DNA from: Herpetosiphonaceae bacterium
GTDB lineage: Bacteria > Chloroflexota > Chloroflexia > Chloroflexales > Herpetosiphonaceae
Direction: 5' to 3'
DNA: 64,000 nt
NCBI GenBank assembly: GCA_026003835.1
Contig: BPHZ01000001.1
Span: forward strand, 566,001 to 630,000
The notes under the pieces were generated by a model that saw only the letters and a program-made list of their open reading frames with translations, was not told where the DNA came from and did not search any database. Positions 60,903 through 64,000 of this stretch are shown here, in pieces. A program made the translations under genes and the position numbers. Position 1 is the first letter of the stretch. Each line of letters opens with the position of its first letter.

Positions 60903-61808
60903 TTACATTCTGCGCCAGACAAGACACTGCTGATCGAGGACGACCTCGGCGGCGCCATCCGACTCCAGCCAGCTCAGGTAGGCGCTGAGCGCAGACTGGA
61001 ACAGGACGTACTGTGCGACAGTAGCGAAGGAGTGTGCCAGACGGCTGCGCACCCGCTCCACCAGCGTCGGCAGATCGCCGGGCTCCTCCAGCGCTGCCCA
61101 CAACGCCTCTCGCACTCGCTCGATAGCAGTGCGGTTGGCCTCGATCAGTGCCCCAAGGCCGGAGGCGGGTGTCAGCTCGCCGTGTGACGGAAGGTACCAG
61201 GCATAATCCGTTTCCGCCAACAGGTCGAGGCTGCGCAGCTGTGCGGGAATATCATGAGCGTAGGGGATGCCGTACTTCTCAAGGATCGCCGGCCCGAAGG
61301 CGCCGTCAGCGAGGAAGCAGACGCCGTCGAGGGCGACGCCGATTTGATTTGGACTATGACCGGGCAGCGGTAAGACCTCGAAGGTGAGCCCGGCGATTTC
61401 AGCCTGTGGGCCATCGATCAATCCGGTGACCGGCGCAGGCGCAGCCAGCAGCCATTTGTTGCGCAGCGCTCGCGGCGGCGTCGCACCATGATTCAGATAC
61501 ATCGGCTCCAGGATAGGATGTTCGATGAGGGCTGCTTCGAGTGGCGGAGCGTAGATCGGCGCTGCCAGGTTGCGTACCAGGTAATCGTTGCCGCCGATAT
61601 GGTCGGCGTGATGGTGTGTCGAGATGATCGCGCGCAGAGGCATCTCCTCGGCCTCAAGCGCGCGGCGCAGATCGCGGGCACGATCTTTATCGATGCCGGC
61701 GTCCACAGTTACAGCGCCGCCATCAGGCGTCCGAACAATGCCGAGATTATTAGCCCCCGGCAGGTAGGATGTCCGCCCGGAGATCGCGCTTAGTCTTGGG
61801 ACGGCCAT
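60903..61808 (-). CDS. MBL-fold metallo-hydrolase
   Basis: 301 residues. The zinc motif THHHADHIGG, a ligand His in LPLPGHSPNQIG, Asp in FLADGAF and a last His in LPSHGELTP are all present. The C-terminal helical extension (about 210-301) resembles the winged/helical domain of lactamase-B-like thiolesterases (LACTB2 type). Substrate unknown. GGAGG lies just before the ATG. It overlaps the 3' end of the DUF309 gene by 19 bases, so the two are co-transcribed. Confidence 0.85.
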   Translation of the reverse strand: MAVPRLSAISGRTSYLPGANNLGIVRTPDGGAVTVDAGIDKDRARDLRRALEAEEMPLRAIISTHHHADHIGGNDYLVRNLAAPIYAPPLEAALIEHPILEPMYLNHGATPPRALRNKWLLAAPAPVTGLIDGPQAEIAGLTFEVLPLPGHSPNQIGVALDGVCFLADGAFGPAILEKYGIPYAHDIPAQLRSLDLLAETDYAWYLPSHGELTPASGLGALIEANRTAIERVREALWAALEEPGDLPTLVERVRSRLAHSFATVAQYVLFQSALSAYLSWLESDGAAEVVLDQQCLVWRRM

Positions 61809-62167
61809 GCTCCCTCCTTAACCTCTAACTGAAAGACCGGGATCCTCTCTACAGGCACTCGTTCCTCGGCGCTTTGATCCTTAGGGAAGAGTGCCAGGCA
61901 GCGGTCGATAAACTCCAGCAGAGCCGCAATGTCGATGCCGCGATAGACTGGCACGTAGGGGCGCAGAAGCTCAGCTGCGGTCGAGAGCAGGAAGTACGGG
62001 CTGGTCAGCAGCCCAAGGCGGAGCTGATGTAACGCCACGCAGAGCCGGATCAGCCCCTTGTGGAAGTCGTCGCGCTCCTCAAACCAGAGCTCCTCAAGAG
62101 GCTCGACACATGCTCGATAATCGGCAGCATTGAACGAGCTGATGAACTGGGCAAAGGGATGCGGCAT
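61790..62167 (-). CDS. DUF309 family protein
   Basis: 125 residues. FNAADYRACVEPLEELWFEERDD followed by HKGLIRLCVALHQLRLG matches the small helical DUF309 family (usually HE.LE.LW...D). Its function is unknown. Upstream partner of the MBL hydrolase gene in a two-gene operon. Divergent from rplY. Confidence 0.75.
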   Translation of the reverse strand: MPHPFAQFISSFNAADYRACVEPLEELWFEERDDFHKGLIRLCVALHQLRLGLLTSPYFLLSTAAELLRPYVPVYRGIDIAALLEFIDRCLALFPKDQSAEERVPVERIPVFQLEVKEGAWPSQD

Positions 62168-62257
62168 CGTTTGAAAAAGCCTTCAACCTGTGGTACACTA
62201 GCACGGCTTTAGAATTGATTGTTGTATTATACTCCGGCTTGGGGGGGAACTGTTACA

Positions 62258-62914
62258 ATGATGACGGAAAAGTTCAGCTTGCAGCTTGAGCCGCGGACGG
62301 TCGTCGGCAAGGCGGTGAAGAAGCTGCGCCGTGAAGGAATTGTGCCGGTTGGCGTCTTTGGCAAGGGCATCGAGCCTTTCAATGCCCAGGTAAACGAGCG
62401 CGAGTTTCTGAAGGTGCTGCGTGAGGCGGGCTCGACCTCGCTGGTGGAGATCAGGCTCCTCGATCGCGAGCCCCAGCAGGTCTTTATTCAGGAGGTGCAG
62501 CGCCACCCAGTGACACGACGCATCCTCCACGCGGACCTGCACGTCGTCGACCTGCGCATTGAGGTAACGCACCACGTGCCGCTTGTAGTGATCGGGGAGA
62601 ATTCGCTGGTCGAGCGGGGCGATGCTGTTGTGAACGTTGGTCTTCACGCTCTTGAGGTTCGCTGTTTGCCGACCGATCTGCCGCATCAGATTAATGTCGA
62701 TATCAGCGGTCTGGAGTTGGGTCAGTCGATTCACGTCCGCGATATCAACCTTGGTGATAAGGTTCAGATAATGACGTCTGGGGATGAAACTATCCTGTCG
62801 CTGACTCCGGCTCGCATGGCGGTTGAGGAAGAGGTTGCCGAGGCGGCGGAGGAAGGAGAGGCCGCTGAGCCTGAGCTTATCCGCCAGGAGCGCGACAAGG
62901 ATGAAGAGGAATAA
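62258..62914 (+). CDS. rplY: 50S ribosomal protein L25 (Ctc/TL5 type)
   Basis: 218 residues. The N-terminal 5S-rRNA-binding domain (LQLEPRTVVGKAVKKLRREGIVP, then VFIQEVQRHPVTRRILHADLH) is followed by the C-terminal TL5-like domain (VPLVVIGENSLVERGDAVV, LPHQINVDISGLELGQSIHV) and an acidic tail (EEEVAEAAEEGEAAEPE), as in the long CTC form. ATG at 62258 has a G7 run upstream as a possible ribosome site. A strong terminator follows. Confidence 0.95.
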   Translation: MMTEKFSLQLEPRTVVGKAVKKLRREGIVPVGVFGKGIEPFNAQVNEREFLKVLREAGSTSLVEIRLLDREPQQVFIQEVQRHPVTRRILHADLHVVDLRIEVTHHVPLVVIGENSLVERGDAVVNVGLHALEVRCLPTDLPHQINVDISGLELGQSIHVRDINLGDKVQIMTSGDETILSLTPARMAVEEEVAEAAEEGEAAEPELIRQERDKDEEE

Positions 62915-62974
62915 GTCCTCTTCCGGCAATTGCCTCACCTCTAGTGTGCTGCTGGTCTGTTTCTGTCGAATCAG

Positions 62975-63013
62975 TGAGAAGGGCGTACAAACGACGCCCT
63001 TCTCATCGTTTTT
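62975..63013 (+). terminator. rho-independent terminator of rplY
   Basis: TGAGAAGGGCGT and ACGCCCTTCTCA form a 12-bp stem with a 7-base loop, then TCGTTTTT. Confidence 0.9.
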
Positions 63014-63209
63014 CTAATCATATTGCGAGGTGGGGAAATTAAACATGAGCCGAAAGCGTACAGGCTAAAGCATACAAGCGAGGCTCCGCGTTCCCATTGG
63101 TATCTCGCTCGTCGATTTTGCCTGGATAAACCCATCTTGCATGGAAAACGCCGGTAAAAGTAGAGCTGAAAGCTACTTTGACAGCGTTCTGCAAGAATAA
63201 GCACAACGC

Positions 63210-63548
63210 CTAAGCAGCCGCTCGACGTCTGCCCCTACTTCCACCACGCCGAGCAGACGTCTGTTCTTCCTTCTGAAGAACAGAGAACTCTATCCGCTTC
63301 GGATCCTTAATTGGGCGGAAACGTAGCTGAAGGCCATTGCGTGCCGCTGCTTCTTTGAGAATCCCGCGAATCTTACGCTTCTCCTCGCCCTCTTCAAGGA
63401 GAATCTCACCGCCATATCCCGGCTGCGCCTCTGTGAGCTGTGCTCGGTATGTCTCAATTATTCGCTCTTTTGCTTCGCGCTTTTGCTGCCGCTTCGGTTT
63501 TTTGCGTTCCGCCAGCTCGTTGGGTGTGTACAGTTTGAGTTCGGCCAC
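63210..63548 (-). CDS. small basic hypothetical protein
   Basis: About 112 residues from the GTG at 63548, which has GAGGAGG 5 bases upstream; an ATG at 63563 precedes that site and is less likely. Very rich in Lys, Arg and Glu: a helical N-terminus (KPKRQQKREAKERIIETYRAQL), then RKIRGILKEAAARNGLQLRFRPIKDPKRIEFSVL, ending in an Arg/Gly-rich tail (RRGGSRGRRRAAA). It may bind nucleic acid, but no family is recognised. It stands alone downstream of rplY on the opposite strand. Confidence 0.5.
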   Translation of the reverse strand: MAELKLYTPNELAERKKPKRQQKREAKERIIETYRAQLTEAQPGYGGEILLEEGEEKRKIRGILKEAAARNGLQLRFRPIKDPKRIEFSVLQKEEQTSARRGGSRGRRRAAA

Positions 63549-63701
63549 GATGCCCTCCTCCATATTAAAACGATTCCACTGGGAGTATTAAAATAATCTT
63601 AGCATAGCTAAGACGGTTTCGTCAAGAAAGGTGCTTGTTCGTAATCATTCAGGTTAACCTGCTGCGCTTCTTGCCAGTGATCGGGGAATCCTCTCAAAGT
63701 T

Positions 63702-63881
63702 ATGGGGGCGAAGCGAATCGTACTACCGATAGTAGTATTACTTTTTTCGTGGAGCATGGCGCTCTACGAGAGATTCGGATGGGTGCTGGGCGATCTCATA
63801 CTGAAGTGGTGGGCAGATTGTAACGATACTGGGATCATGAGGCTGCTGGAAGAACGCTTACCTGAAGAAGCAAAAAAGTAG
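63702..63881 (+). CDS. possible 59-residue small protein
   Basis: The ATG frame reads MGAKRIVLPIVVLLFSWSMAL (a single hydrophobic segment), followed by YERFGWVLGDLILKWW and a charged tail (RLLEERLPEEAKK). The layout looks like a small membrane or secreted protein but the ribosome site is weak and no family is recognised. The remaining sequence 63549-64000 shows nothing else. Confidence 0.3.
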   Translation: MGAKRIVLPIVVLLFSWSMALYERFGWVLGDLILKWWADCNDTGIMRLLEERLPEEAKK

Positions 63882-64000
63882 TATGAGGTGCGAGATGCGA
63901 GTGGGCAAGGACTATGCTAAACGCTAGCGCTGTAGCTGCTCCAGTGGCCATCCTACCATCTTGAGCTGCTGTGAGAAGTGGAGGAGTGGTGGAGTATCCG

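Overview
The window is GC-rich, densely coded bacterial DNA. Its gene content fits a Chloroflexota organism, probably of class Chloroflexia (Roseiflexus/Kallotenue/Herpetosiphon-like). Pointers are Thr-Pro-rich linkers, Chloroflexi-style secreted proteins ending in a YLPLV-like tail, the ECF sigma/DUF5667 pair, zinc-ribbon/TPR proteins and a CpXC protein. The taxonomic call is inference; no rRNA or tRNA gene was recognised.

Layout. 1-10.7 kb: sensor histidine kinase, DUF711 protein, esterase, flavin reductase, zinc-ribbon/TPR proteins, CpXC protein, family 9 glycosyltransferase and a small membrane protein. 10.8-24.5 kb, all on the minus strand: a cellulose/cello-oligosaccharide locus. In transcription order it holds a LacI-type regulator, a sugar-binding lipoprotein, two ABC permeases, a clan GH-A lipoprotein hydrolase, a GH1 beta-glucosidase and a 1737-residue cellulase, GH9-CBM3-CBM3-CBM3-GH48, with the domain order of Caldicellulosiruptor CelA. 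Two perfect and one near-perfect copy of TGGGAGCGCTCCCA, the CebR/CelR operator of cellulolytic actinomycetes, lie upstream of the regulator. The locus therefore reads as a Chloroflexota counterpart of cebR-cebEFG-bglC with a bifunctional cellulase attached.

24.5-36.2 kb: housekeeping and envelope genes: Na+/H+ antiporter, C39-like peptidase, mutS2, CvpA, protoheme farnesyltransferase, M23 peptidase, cupin and a fumarase/aspartase. In their midst is a DsbA-like lipoprotein whose first active-site Cys codon is an in-frame TGA followed by a SECIS-like hairpin, a probable selenoprotein. 36.2-47 kb looks like an accessory block: a giant secreted lipase/propeller/Ig-like protein, an NmrA-type reductase, a BTAD-AAA-TPR regulator and a decayed IS982 transposase. 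47-50 kb: a sortase-like protein converging on a repeat-rich surface protein with an LPVTA sorting signal. 50-64 kb: P450, S9 peptidase, ECF sigma with its DUF5667 partner, thioesterase, PIG-L deacetylase, LMW phosphatase, histidine ammonia-lyase, MBL hydrolase, DUF309 protein and ribosomal protein L25.

Two further window-wide features stand out. A family of four dispersed repeats of about 95 bp with imperfect inverted ends sits between genes. Four genes are each broken by a single extra base in a homopolymer, which most economically points to sequencing or assembly error rather than real gene loss.
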